64,000 nt of DNA, taken from NCBI GenBank assembly GCA_902616855.1, contig CACMUL010000002.1, positions 62,001 through 126,000 on the forward strand, in the 5' to 3' direction. The stretch is from an uncultured Alphaproteobacteria bacterium. Lineage in GTDB: Bacteria; Pseudomonadota; Alphaproteobacteria; HIMB59. The translations under genes were made by a program, and so were the position numbers. Each line of letters opens with the position of its first letter. Within the stretch, counting starts at the first letter, position 1. Shown here piece by piece: positions 1 to 8,291 of the stretch. The notes under the pieces are model-generated. The model did no database searches. It was not told the origin of the DNA and worked only from the letters and a program-made list of their open reading frames with translations.

Positions 1-1291
1 CAACAATTTTTCTTACTAGAGAACTATTACTTGCGCCACCAGTTAATCTAAGAAGTTCGAGCTCAGCTCCAAACTCCGAATAACAATCTTTGCACGCATA
101 AGCTAATGACTCATACAAAGCCCTTACTAAGTCATAAACTTTTGTAGTTGTATTAAGACCTAAAAATTGCGCTCTAGCCTTAACATTTACAAATGGCCCT
201 CTTTCTCCATTAGGGGAAATAAATGGATGATAAAATATTTTTGCAGGATCAGCTAAAGATGCATTTTTTTCAAATAACTCAAGAATATTTTTTTTTTCAA
301 GATCACTTCCATTAATATCTTTAAAAAAAGAATTAAAAATTTCTATCAGCCAATCGGTGTTTAATGATGCAACCATATTTGACACCATTTTTGCGTTTGC
401 AGGAGAGCCTGCTAAAGAACAAGTGTATCCAAGTTGTTTCTTGAAATTAGGTTTCTTATTTTCAAAATCTGTAAAAATATGAATTCCAGCTGTACCTAGA
501 ATTGTACAACCTATTTTTTTTTTCTTATCAACGAAACCACTTCCTATACCTGAGCATACAACATCTACAGGTGCCAGCACTATTGGCAATCCTTCATTTA
601 AAGATATTATTTTTGCTGATTGACTAGAAAGTTTTCCAACATAATCGGTGCTATCAACAGGTTCAGGTAATTTTTCTTTCATTTGCTTAAAATTGAAAAT
701 TTCAAATACTTCATTCTTGTATTTTCTTTCAATTGGTGACCCCCATGTCATAAAAGACTCACTAATATCTGTAACTAGTTCACCAGTAAGCTTATAAAAT
801 ATCCAATCTTTACATCTGATAACTTTGTCAATTTTTTTAAATCTCTCAGGTTCGTTTTTAAAGATATGAAACATTTGACCACTTTGCATGGAGGGATTCA
901 GGCCCGTATGAGTGATTTCAGTAATTTTAGGGCCTATTTCAGAGTTTCTCCAGTTATCAATAATATCACCCGATCTACCATCTAGCCAAAGTGCTGCGTC
1001 TCCGACAGGAGCGCCTTCTTTATCTATTGGCCAGGATCCATCACCTTGACCAGTTATACAGATAGCTTCTAATTTTTCAGACAAACGATCAATCTTGTTA
1101 TTCAACAATTTAAATGCTTCAATGACTTTATTCCAAGTTTCTTCAAGATTTTGCTCTGCCTTACCACCTTCTCTATAATAAACCTTATTTTCGACTGATG
1201 CGGAGTCGATGTACTTTCCATATTTATCAAAAGCTACAAATTTAATTAATGATGTGCCCGCGTCTAATCCTACAATTATTTCTTTGGACAT
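1..1291 (-). CDS. FGGY-family carbohydrate kinase, polyol/ketose type (partial)
   Basis: The gene starts at an ATG at 1291 and runs off the window, so about 430 residues of an expected ~500 are visible; the C-terminus is missing and the ORF track omits it. The N-terminus shows the FGGY nucleotide-binding motif GLDAGTS (residues 8-14), and ITGQGDGSW near residue 79 followed by LWLDGRS near 101, a pattern I associate with erythritol/xylulose-type kinases rather than glycerol kinases. Later blocks (ILGTAGIHIF, LTGGASNS) fit the actin-like ATPase fold. It would phosphorylate an imported polyol or ketose in the cytoplasm. Its ATG overlaps the stop of the upstream ABC ATPase (TAATG), so it is the last visible gene of the transporter operon and probably acts on the transported substrate. 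The exact substrate cannot be told from sequence. Confidence 0.85.
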   Translation of the reverse strand, partial: MSKEIIVGLDAGTSLIKFVAFDKYGKYIDSASVENKVYYREGGKAEQNLEETWNKVIEAFKLLNNKIDRLSEKLEAICITGQGDGSWPIDKEGAPVGDAALWLDGRSGDIIDNWRNSEIGPKITEITHTGLNPSMQSGQMFHIFKNEPERFKKIDKVIRCKDWIFYKLTGELVTDISESFMTWGSPIERKYKNEVFEIFNFKQMKEKLPEPVDSTDYVGKLSSQSAKIISLNEGLPIVLAPVDVVCSGIGSGFVDKKKKIGCTILGTAGIHIFTDFENKKPNFKKQLGYTCSLAGSPANAKMVSNMVASLNTDWLIEIFNSFFKDINGSDLEKKNILELFEKNASLADPAKIFYHPFISPNGERGPFVNVKARAQFLGLNTTTKVYDLVRALYESLAYACKDCYSEFGAELELLRLTGGASNSSLVRKIV

Positions 1292-2424
1292 TATAATCCG
1301 TTAAGAATTACTTCCTCAGTTTCAAGATTAAAAATATTTATGGACTCTAGAGGAAAATTTAATTTTACATCAGAGCTTGGTTCAAAATTCCTGTCTGCAA
1401 CTCCAATGATAGAAGAGCCATTAATTTCAATACCAATATGGACTTGGTCACCTAACCAATGATATGAGGAACTGCTTGCCTTACCATCAAAGTTAGAATC
1501 TTTTTGATTGAAGAAAATTTTATGAGGTCTAATGCCTAATGTAATTAATTGATCGTTTGCTAATTTGTTTAAATTTTCTTTTTGTATACTTTCATTACTA
1601 AAATTAATTGAGAATGTTTTTTCATTTTTTTCATTTAATATTTCAAATTTTAATGTGTTATTAGATTTATTAATTTTTGCTCTTAAAATATTCATTGGTG
1701 GTTCTCCAATAAAAGAAGCTACAAATACATTTGATGGTTTTGCACTTATTTCATATGGTGATGCTAATTGTTTTAAATCGCCATTTTCCATGACTGCAAT
1801 TTTATCAGCTAAAGCAACAGCTTCGGTTTGATCATGTGTAACAAAAATAACTGTCTTGTTATTATGTTGAATATAGTCTTTTACTCTAGCTCTTAGAACA
1901 GCTCTTAGTTGTGGCTCAAGTTGAGACATTGGCTCATCTAGTAATAATGCGTCAGAGTCTCTGACAAGTGCCCTAGCTAGACTGACTCTTTGTTGTTGAC
2001 CTCCAGAGATAGATGGCGGATATCTTTCCAAAATATCAGTGATTTCAAGCAATTCTGCTACTTCCATTACTTTTGAGTCAACTTTATCTTTTGATATCTT
2101 TTCTCTCATTAAGCTAAAAGCGATATTATCCTTAACAGTTAATGGGGGGTAAAGAGCATATCCCTCAAATGCCATAGCCACATTTCTATCAGCAGGTTTT
2201 AAGTCATTTACAATTCTTTCACCTATTTTGATCTGACCAGAAGTTGCAGTTTCAAATCCAGCTATCATTCTTAATGTTGTTGTTTTTCCACAGCCTGATG
2301 ATCCAAGTAGAGCTAGAATTTCTCCATCCTCTAATAATAAATTAAAGTCATTTACGGCTTTGACATCTTTTCCAATTTTTGAAACAAAAATTTTATTTAA
2401 ATTTTCTAATGTTACTTTTGCCAA
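1291..2424 (-). CDS. Sugar/polyol ABC importer ATP-binding protein (MalK/UgpC-like), ATPase 1
   Basis: A 377-residue nucleotide-binding subunit of a CUT1-type importer. It has Walker A GSSGCGKTT (about residue 42), signature ISGGQQQR (about 140), Walker B ALLLDEP (about 160) and switch histidine in FVTHDQ (about 195), then a C-terminal MalK-like OB domain. Two deviations are visible: the Q-loop reads AFEGYALYP, with Glu where Gln is usual, and the D-loop reads SQLEP where SNLDA is usual. It directly follows a second, different ATPase (2425-3513) with no spacer, so the two probably form a heterodimer on the membrane under the permeases. It overlaps the FGGY kinase by one base. Confidence 0.9.
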   Translation of the reverse strand: MAKVTLENLNKIFVSKIGKDVKAVNDFNLLLEDGEILALLGSSGCGKTTTLRMIAGFETATSGQIKIGERIVNDLKPADRNVAMAFEGYALYPPLTVKDNIAFSLMREKISKDKVDSKVMEVAELLEITDILERYPPSISGGQQQRVSLARALVRDSDALLLDEPMSQLEPQLRAVLRARVKDYIQHNNKTVIFVTHDQTEAVALADKIAVMENGDLKQLASPYEISAKPSNVFVASFIGEPPMNILRAKINKSNNTLKFEILNEKNEKTFSINFSNESIQKENLNKLANDQLITLGIRPHKIFFNQKDSNFDGKASSSSYHWLGDQVHIGIEINGSSIIGVADRNFEPSSDVKLNFPLESINIFNLETEEVILNGL

Positions 2425-3513
2425 CTACTCTAAATTCCTTTTTGTTTCTATGTCAAAAAAATGTGATTTTTCCTCTATAAAAGAAATATACATTTTTTTG
2501 TTTTCATCAATTAAATGTGACTCCTCTTCTGTCGTTGAACATAAAAGCTCCAAGCCATTTTTCAATCTGACTAAAAATACTATCCTCAAATTTAAAGGGG
2601 TCTTTGTTCTGAACTCCACTTCTATAGAATTTTCTGAGTGATCGTTCGATAAGACTATATCTTCTGGACGTATGCCAACAATACATTTGCCATCTTGGAT
2701 TTTAGTATTTTTCTTTAAATTAAAAATTTCACCATTTACATCGACTTCGACGAAACCATCTTGCTTTTTAATAGTAGCATCAAAATTGTTAATTGTAGGG
2801 TCTCCAAAAAGCTTTGCGGTAGTTAATGAAGAAGGGTTTTGATATATATTTTTTGGAGAGTCAATATCATTAAATTTACCGTCATATAAAACTGCTATTC
2901 TATCCCCCAAAGCCATAGCTTCTCTGAAGTCTTGAGTAATGTAAATTACAGTCGTATTAAATTCTTTTAAAACCTTAGGTAGTTCAAGTCTCATTTCAAA
3001 TCTAATTTTAGCATCAACATTCCTTAGCGGATCGTCTAACAAAACTACAGATGGCTTATCCACCAAACTTCTTGCAAGTGATGTTCTCTGTTTTTGACCA
3101 TTAGATAATTCTTTTGGAAATTGATTAAGGACATGCCCTATTTTTAAAAGATTGGCGATTTCATTGACTTTTTCATGAATTTCATTTTCTGGCATATTTT
3201 TGTTTTTTGCCCTTAGTGGACTAGCAATATTTTCGAATGCCTTCATATGGGGGTATAAAGCAAAATTTTGAAATGCCATGGATACATCTCTTTCTTCAGG
3301 GTGAAGTTCATTAATGATTTGATTATCCATTTTTATTTCACCACTGTCTGACATCATAATTCCAGATAAAAGTCTCAATAAGACAGTTTTGCCTGATCCA
3401 GACGGGCCAAAAACTACAAAAAATTCTCCTTTTTCAATCTTGGCATTTAAATTAGAAATTATTTTATCATCTTTAAAACTTTTGGATAAATTATCTAAAT
3501 CTAAATAAGACAT
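2425..3513 (-). CDS. Sugar/polyol ABC importer ATP-binding protein, ATPase 2 with altered catalytic residues
   Basis: A 362-residue CUT1-type ATPase. Walker A is GPSGSGKT (about residue 36) and the Q-loop AFQNFALYP is normal. The signature is LSNGQKQR instead of LSGGQ; Walker B reads VVLLDDP, so the catalytic Glu is Asp; and the switch-histidine position reads YITQDF, so His is Gln. These changes suggest low own hydrolysis and a role as the degenerate half of a heterodimer with the ATPase encoded just downstream. A MalK-like C-terminal domain is present. It follows the MalG-like permease by 2 nt in the same operon. That the changes alter activity is inference. Confidence 0.9.
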   Translation of the reverse strand: MSYLDLDNLSKSFKDDKIISNLNAKIEKGEFFVVFGPSGSGKTVLLRLLSGIMMSDSGEIKMDNQIINELHPEERDVSMAFQNFALYPHMKAFENIASPLRAKNKNMPENEIHEKVNEIANLLKIGHVLNQFPKELSNGQKQRTSLARSLVDKPSVVLLDDPLRNVDAKIRFEMRLELPKVLKEFNTTVIYITQDFREAMALGDRIAVLYDGKFNDIDSPKNIYQNPSSLTTAKLFGDPTINNFDATIKKQDGFVEVDVNGEIFNLKKNTKIQDGKCIVGIRPEDIVLSNDHSENSIEVEFRTKTPLNLRIVFLVRLKNGLELLCSTTEEESHLIDENKKMYISFIEEKSHFFDIETKRNLE

Positions 3514-3515
3514 CC

Positions 3516-4370
3516 TTATCCTTTAATGGCGCCTAGACTTAATCCTTGTACAAGATATTTTTGAATAAATAATGCTAAAATTAAAGTCGGTAAAACTGAA
3601 ACAACAATACCACACGCAATTAAACCATAAGGTATCGCGCTGGCAGTAATAAATGCTAACGCACCAACAGTGACCGGTTGAATCTGACTTGAGCCAAGTA
3701 TAAGCGCAAATACAAAATTATTCCAAGCATATATGAAACATAATAAGGATGCGGCTGCTATTCCAGGTTTAGCTAATGGTATTGAAATTTTCCAAAAAGA
3801 TTGAAACCAAGAGTGACCGTCTAATCTATAAGCATATTCTATATCTGGGCTTATGTCCTCAAAGTAACCTCTAACTATCCATAATAAAAGAGGGAGTGTT
3901 ATTAATTGATATACCCATATTAAAGCAAAGTAGCTGTCGTATAATCCTATTTCTGAAAAATATAGATTTAGTGGAAGAATAATTAGTAACGCTGGAGCAA
4001 ATCTAAAACTTAGAAGTGTGAAAGCTATGTCCTCGCCTCCCTTAAACTTATATCTAGCAAAAGCATATGCAGCCGGAACCCCTAGAAGTAATGTTACTGA
4101 AACCGAACCAACTGAGAGTATTGCACTATTAATTAAATTTTGTTTGAAATAAACATACATTGTGGCAAACCCCTCAATTGCAATTTCTCCCTCCCATAGA
4201 CCTATATAATTTTTAAAAGTGGGTTCATAAAATAAAACTGGCACTTTTCTTAAAATTTCATCATTAGTCATAAAAGACATGTTAAAAATCCAGGCTATTG
4301 GGAATAAAAAAAACATAATTATAGCCACGTAAGCAAAAAATTTAAGAATGCTCCATACATTAATACTCAT
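3516..4370 (-). CDS. ABC importer permease, MalG-like
   Basis: A 284-residue integral membrane permease of the binding-protein-dependent sugar family, with about six hydrophobic segments and the C-terminal ending typical of MalG-like subunits (VQGLSLGAIKG). The cytoplasmic coupling loop that docks on the ATPase is visible as YRLDGHSWFQSFWKISIPL near residue 180, a somewhat degenerate EAA motif. Its start overlaps the stop of the preceding MalF-like permease by 4 nt, which implies translational coupling and 1:1 stoichiometry. Together with the two ATPases and the upstream binding protein it makes a complete CUT1 importer. Substrate not determined by sequence. Confidence 0.92.
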   Translation of the reverse strand: MSINVWSILKFFAYVAIIMFFLFPIAWIFNMSFMTNDEILRKVPVLFYEPTFKNYIGLWEGEIAIEGFATMYVYFKQNLINSAILSVGSVSVTLLLGVPAAYAFARYKFKGGEDIAFTLLSFRFAPALLIILPLNLYFSEIGLYDSYFALIWVYQLITLPLLLWIVRGYFEDISPDIEYAYRLDGHSWFQSFWKISIPLAKPGIAAASLLCFIYAWNNFVFALILGSSQIQPVTVGALAFITASAIPYGLIACGIVVSVLPTLILALFIQKYLVQGLSLGAIKG

Positions 4371-5257
4371 TGAAGCAGCTCCCCTTTAGTTTTAATTTTT
4401 AGCTTATGCCATTGTTGTACAAAAACATGACATAAGAAATAACAAATTGCCCATAAAACAACCATCATCGCAGCAGCTTTTCCAATATTAGTGTATTGGA
4501 AAGTTTGAAGGTATGCCGAAACTTGAAAAACCATACTACTCTCACCTGGCCCACCTTGAGAAAGAGCATAAATAATGTCAAATTGTTGTATGCTCTCTAA
4601 TAATCTAAATAGTGAGGCAGTAAGGATAAAGGGGAACAACATCGGAAGGGTAATCCTGAAAAATTTATAATACTCGGGTACACCGTCTAGTTCGGCAGCT
4701 TCAAAAGGTTGCCTTGGAAGTGATCTTAAACCCGCTAAAAGTAAAATCATTATAAATGGTGTAAACACCCATACATCTACCATGATCAAAGTAAATAAAA
4801 CTGTATCTGGGTGACTAGCCCAGGTGAAATCCTCTAATCCCAAAAACGATAAAATATAATTAACAACACCAAAATTAGGATTAATTAAAAGTCTCCAAAT
4901 TAAAGAGGCAAGAGCTGGTGCTATCATTAGTGGTAGAACTAATAAAACACCCAAAACATTATTAAGCCAAGTACGTTTAGCTAAAAGTAAAGCTATTCCA
5001 AGTCCAAGTAAAAGTTCAATAATTATTGTAAAAAATGTATAGGTGAGTGAGACTCTTATTGTGTTCCAAAAAGAAGGATCCGTAAATATATTTACATAAT
5101 TATCAAACCAAATAAAACCCTTCATGTGAGGCATTTTCAAATTGTATCTTTGAAGCGAATAGTAAACTGCGGTAAAAAAAGGAATTAATATACCAACACA
5201 TACAAGCAAAGCAGGTAACGTAAGTACATATGGAAAAAGTTTACGGTTAATTTTCAT
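4367..5257 (-). CDS. ABC importer permease, MalF-like
   Basis: An integral membrane permease of the CUT1 family with a clean EAA loop (EAAELDGVPEYYKFFRI near residue 195). The ORF track extends it to a GTG at 5272, but that codon lies inside a stable hairpin (5269-5296), and an ATG at 5257 gives a normal MKINRKLFPYV N-terminus of about 296 residues; I prefer 5257. It lies between the solute-binding protein and the MalG-like permease and overlaps the latter by 4 nt. It forms half of the membrane channel. The hairpin upstream probably lowers its expression relative to the binding protein. Confidence 0.9.
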   Translation of the reverse strand: MKINRKLFPYVLTLPALLVCVGILIPFFTAVYYSLQRYNLKMPHMKGFIWFDNYVNIFTDPSFWNTIRVSLTYTFFTIIIELLLGLGIALLLAKRTWLNNVLGVLLVLPLMIAPALASLIWRLLINPNFGVVNYILSFLGLEDFTWASHPDTVLFTLIMVDVWVFTPFIMILLLAGLRSLPRQPFEAAELDGVPEYYKFFRITLPMLFPFILTASLFRLLESIQQFDIIYALSQGGPGESSMVFQVSAYLQTFQYTNIGKAAAMMVVLWAICYFLCHVFVQQWHKLKIKTKGELLQ

Positions 5258-5268
5258 CTTAAAGATCC

Positions 5269-5296
5269 ACACCGCTTTATCGAGATAAAACGGTGT
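5269..5296 (-). promoter_or_regulatory. Intercistronic hairpin between binding protein and permease
   Basis: ACACCG (5269-5274) pairs with CGGTGT (5291-5296), one C/A mismatch follows, then TTTAT pairs with ATAAA around a CGAG loop. It lies just after the stop of the binding-protein gene and just before the permease. Such hairpins in maltose-type operons protect the binding-protein mRNA or partly terminate transcription so that the binding protein is made in excess. No U-tract follows on the minus strand, so a processing or stabilising role is more likely than full termination. Confidence 0.6.
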
Positions 5297-5312
5297 AGAA
5301 ACAAGGAGGTTG

Positions 5313-6767
5313 TTAAGCTAGACCAACATCTTTCATCATTCTGTCAATCTTAGATGCTAATTTATCAAGTGTTTCATCAACATTTGATCCTGTTTGCATC
5401 TCTTGAAGTGCTGCAGCCCATTCTGTTGTTGTTTCAAAGAATAAAGGCTGAGCTGTGAAGTGGATTTTTGATCCATCTATTGAGCTGTTATATTGCTCCA
5501 TGTAACCAGGAGATGTTCCACGAATTTTATCGTCAAAATCACCTGAGGCCCAAACAGACTCTCTCACAGGGTTCACTTGGTTATGTTTAACACCACCAGC
5601 CATTGCATTTTCTGGTCCATTACACCATTGCATCCAGTACCAAGCAGCATCCTTCTTTTTAGAGAAGTTGCTCATAGCTAGAGACCAGATCCAAACGTTA
5701 GGTGTTGGAGCACTTGCACTTGGATTAGGTGTGAAACCATGGAAACCAAAGTTTCCAGCTTCTTTATTTTCTGGATTTCCGTTGAAGAAGTAGCCTAAAA
5801 TATCAGCATCGAAAATCATAGCTGAAGCTCCAGCTCCAATATCATTTCCTACTTCATACCATGTGTAACCAGACCAGTTTGCAGGTCCAGATGATGATAT
5901 CATTTTTACCCATTGTTTATGGAAGTCTTTAGACGCTTGAGAGTTCATAGCAGCTTTTAATTTTCCACCATTATTCTCAAAATCTACAAGTCCATAGTTA
6001 GCATATGCTGACATAAACCCTGGGTGGATTGTTGCCCAACTTCTACTTCCTCTGGTTCCGATACCATAAGACCATTCATTTGATCCAGCATTTTTTGTGA
6101 AATATTCTGCTTGATCTGTCATTTCAACAAGATCTCCTGGAGGCTTCATGCCCGCCTTTTCAAAATATCTCATGTTATAAGTAACACTGTTTAACTCAAA
6201 ACCCCAAGGCATACACCACTGTTTGGATCCTGCTGCACCTGGTACATCACCAGCCACACCACTCCAAGAGCAAGCATCTCTTAAATTACCTACTACATCA
6301 TTCCAGTTGTAACTTGGATTTGTTTTATTTGAGTCCTGAATAAAGTCATTTAAATCTGCACACCATCCTGCAGGACCATAAGTCCAAGTCATGTAAGCAC
6401 CTGTCATAAATGCATCGTACTCTGATGACTTAGATGATAAAGCAGCCGTTACTTTGTCAAAATAAACATCTTCTGCGAAAATGTCATATTCAACATTCAT
6501 GCCTGTTAGGGCTTTGAAGTTGTCAAGTTCCGCAATCATGGAATCCATGTATGGATGTTTATTCATTAAAAGTTTGATTGTAGTGCCACTGTGTTTCTTC
6601 CAATCAAAGTCTTGGGCAGCTAGGGCACTTGTTACTTGCATTCCCATTAACTTGGTTAATGCAGCAAATCCAATACCATATTTTCCAGCTTTGATTAGGA
6701 GATCACGTCTAGACATTTTTCCCTTAAGGAAAGTGTCAATAGCACTCTTCATCTTCGAATGAGACAT
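5313..6767 (-). CDS. ABC importer extracellular solute-binding protein with Tat-like signal
   Basis: A 484-residue periplasmic binding protein of the sugar/glycerol-phosphate cluster (SBP_bac_1 type). The N-terminal ~50 residues carry a twin-arginine-like motif SRRDLLIKAGK (about 19-29), a hydrophobic stretch and an ALAAQ cleavage region, so export probably goes through Tat. The mature part has an aromatic-rich domain typical of carbohydrate/polyol binding proteins (WTYGPAGW, CMPWGFELN). A near-consensus Shine-Dalgarno AGGAGG lies 8 nt before the ATG, the strongest in this operon, which fits high expression. It is the first gene of the transporter operon and is transcribed away from the glycerophosphate genes. 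Substrate may be glycerol, glycerophosphate or a C4-C5 polyol; sequence alone does not decide. Confidence 0.9.
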   Translation of the reverse strand: MSHSKMKSAIDTFLKGKMSRRDLLIKAGKYGIGFAALTKLMGMQVTSALAAQDFDWKKHSGTTIKLLMNKHPYMDSMIAELDNFKALTGMNVEYDIFAEDVYFDKVTAALSSKSSEYDAFMTGAYMTWTYGPAGWCADLNDFIQDSNKTNPSYNWNDVVGNLRDACSWSGVAGDVPGAAGSKQWCMPWGFELNSVTYNMRYFEKAGMKPPGDLVEMTDQAEYFTKNAGSNEWSYGIGTRGSRSWATIHPGFMSAYANYGLVDFENNGGKLKAAMNSQASKDFHKQWVKMISSSGPANWSGYTWYEVGNDIGAGASAMIFDADILGYFFNGNPENKEAGNFGFHGFTPNPSASAPTPNVWIWSLAMSNFSKKKDAAWYWMQWCNGPENAMAGGVKHNQVNPVRESVWASGDFDDKIRGTSPGYMEQYNSSIDGSKIHFTAQPLFFETTTEWAAALQEMQTGSNVDETLDKLASKIDRMMKDVGLA

Positions 6768-6878
6768 ATCTTATTCCTCCTATTATTTATAAGATTAGCA
6801 TTAAACATATTAAAGACAACGTGATTTATGTTATTTTAATAAAGATGTTTAATAAAAAGATCACAATTTTCAGTGTTA
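6768..6878. promoter_or_regulatory. Divergent promoter region of the polyol island
   Basis: This is the only spacer between the transporter operon (minus) and the glycerophosphate operon (plus), so both promoters must lie in it. It is almost pure AT with AGGAGG for the minus-strand gene at 6776-6781. I see a TTTAAT...TATAAA pair with 17 nt spacing reading toward the transporter, and a weak GTGAT...ATCAC dyad with wide spacing. The LysR regulator encoded at 11265 is the natural candidate to bind here. None of the individual boxes is certain. Confidence 0.4.
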
Positions 6879-8183
6879 ATGAGTAAGTATTTAGGAGTTA
6901 TCAACAATCTTCTTTCAGGAAGTTATATCAGCCCTTTTTCCAAAAAAAGTGTATCTCTCCCTATTGATGAGATAGTCATAGAGAGATCTATTGAAAATAT
7001 AAAATTTAAATTTACCAAAAACTTATTAAATAAAAAAAACTTAGTGATATCTGGAGAAAACTCGTTCAAAGCTATTGGCGAAAAAGTATTAAAATCTTTA
7101 AGGAATAACAATTTAGACTTTGACATTAACATATTAAAAAAATATGAGTCTAGCCAAACATTTGCCACTAATTTATCTCTATCTTCAAAAGAATATGAAA
7201 ATATTATTGTAATCGGATCTGGATCATTAATTGATTTATGTAAATTTGTTTCTTTTAAAAATAACCAAAACTTAATCGTGTTTTGTAGCTCCCTTACTGC
7301 TGCAGCAACTACAAGTACTGTTTCTCTAACTAATGATGGTGTTAAAGAAACAATAAAATCTAAAATTGCTCAATCAATTATAATTGACTTAGACAATCTT
7401 AGAATGGCGCCATTACGTCTTTTAAGAAGTGCATTGGGTGACGTTCTTTGCCGTAGCACTTGTCAAATTGATTGGCTTACCTCTCATTTATTTTTAAGCA
7501 CGGAGTATGACGAAACACCATTCGCACTGCAATATGAAGATGAGAGATTGCTTTTGGATAATTCATATAAAATTTTAGAAGGCGACTATGATACACTTGC
7601 GGCACTATCTAGAATGACTTTACTGAATGGCATTGCGGCTATCATAATTGGTTCAACTCATGCTGGAAGTATGGGAGAACATTTAATTAGTCATTATATA
7701 GATATGTTTATGGGTGAAAAACATCCTGGAACACTTCATGGAGAGCAAGTTGCTGTAACAACACTTTTATTATCAAAAATTCAAAATCAGATTATTAATT
7801 TTTCAGATACGTTGGTATTTAAAAAATTAAATATAACTGATAATAATTTCCGAGAATTATTTGGAGATAAAATTTTTAATCAAATGTATGAGCAATTTAA
7901 AAAAAAATATTTTGATGGTGAGAAATTAGATAATCTAAATAATTTGCTAGAAAAAAAGTGGCCAGAACAAAAAGCAATTCTTAAAAAACACCTTTTACCA
8001 ACAGAAAGCATTGAAAAAGCTTTGAAAAATTGTGGTGCGCCTACAAACAATGTTGAGTTAAGAATACCAAATAATTTTTACAATCTTGCAATAAAGAATT
8101 CTTTTCTTTTAAGAGATAGGTTTTCATATTTAGATGTTGCTCATTATACAAATACCTTAAGTAACTACTTTATAAAAGACTGA
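6879..8183 (+). CDS. sn-glycerol-1-phosphate dehydrogenase-like protein (AraM/EgsA family)
   Basis: An about 434-residue member of the iron-alcohol dehydrogenase / dehydroquinate synthase fold. The dinucleotide motif GSGSLIDLCKF sits near residue 107, and metal ligands are visible as ALGDVLC..DW (about 187), SMGEHLISH (about 257) and LHGEQV (about 277), the pattern of AraM-type glycerol-1-phosphate dehydrogenases. These interconvert dihydroxyacetone phosphate and sn-glycerol-1-phosphate. The track starts at a GTG (6873); an ATG two codons later (6879) is more likely, and no clear Shine-Dalgarno decides. It heads an operon with glpD and glpK, so here it may run in the catabolic direction (G1P to DHAP). 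That direction is inference; a different polyol phosphate is possible. Confidence 0.75.
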   Translation: MSKYLGVINNLLSGSYISPFSKKSVSLPIDEIVIERSIENIKFKFTKNLLNKKNLVISGENSFKAIGEKVLKSLRNNNLDFDINILKKYESSQTFATNLSLSSKEYENIIVIGSGSLIDLCKFVSFKNNQNLIVFCSSLTAAATTSTVSLTNDGVKETIKSKIAQSIIIDLDNLRMAPLRLLRSALGDVLCRSTCQIDWLTSHLFLSTEYDETPFALQYEDERLLLDNSYKILEGDYDTLAALSRMTLLNGIAAIIIGSTHAGSMGEHLISHYIDMFMGEKHPGTLHGEQVAVTTLLLSKIQNQIINFSDTLVFKKLNITDNNFRELFGDKIFNQMYEQFKKKYFDGEKLDNLNNLLEKKWPEQKAILKKHLLPTESIEKALKNCGAPTNNVELRIPNNFYNLAIKNSFLLRDRFSYLDVAHYTNTLSNYFIKD

Positions 8184-8291
8184 AATATTGATCGATTTGT
8201 CAATAAATTTTTCAACTATTTTGATTAAAATGAACAAAAAAAAATAAAAAAATTTAAAAGATTATTTTTTTTCCTTTAAGGTTAAGACGCT

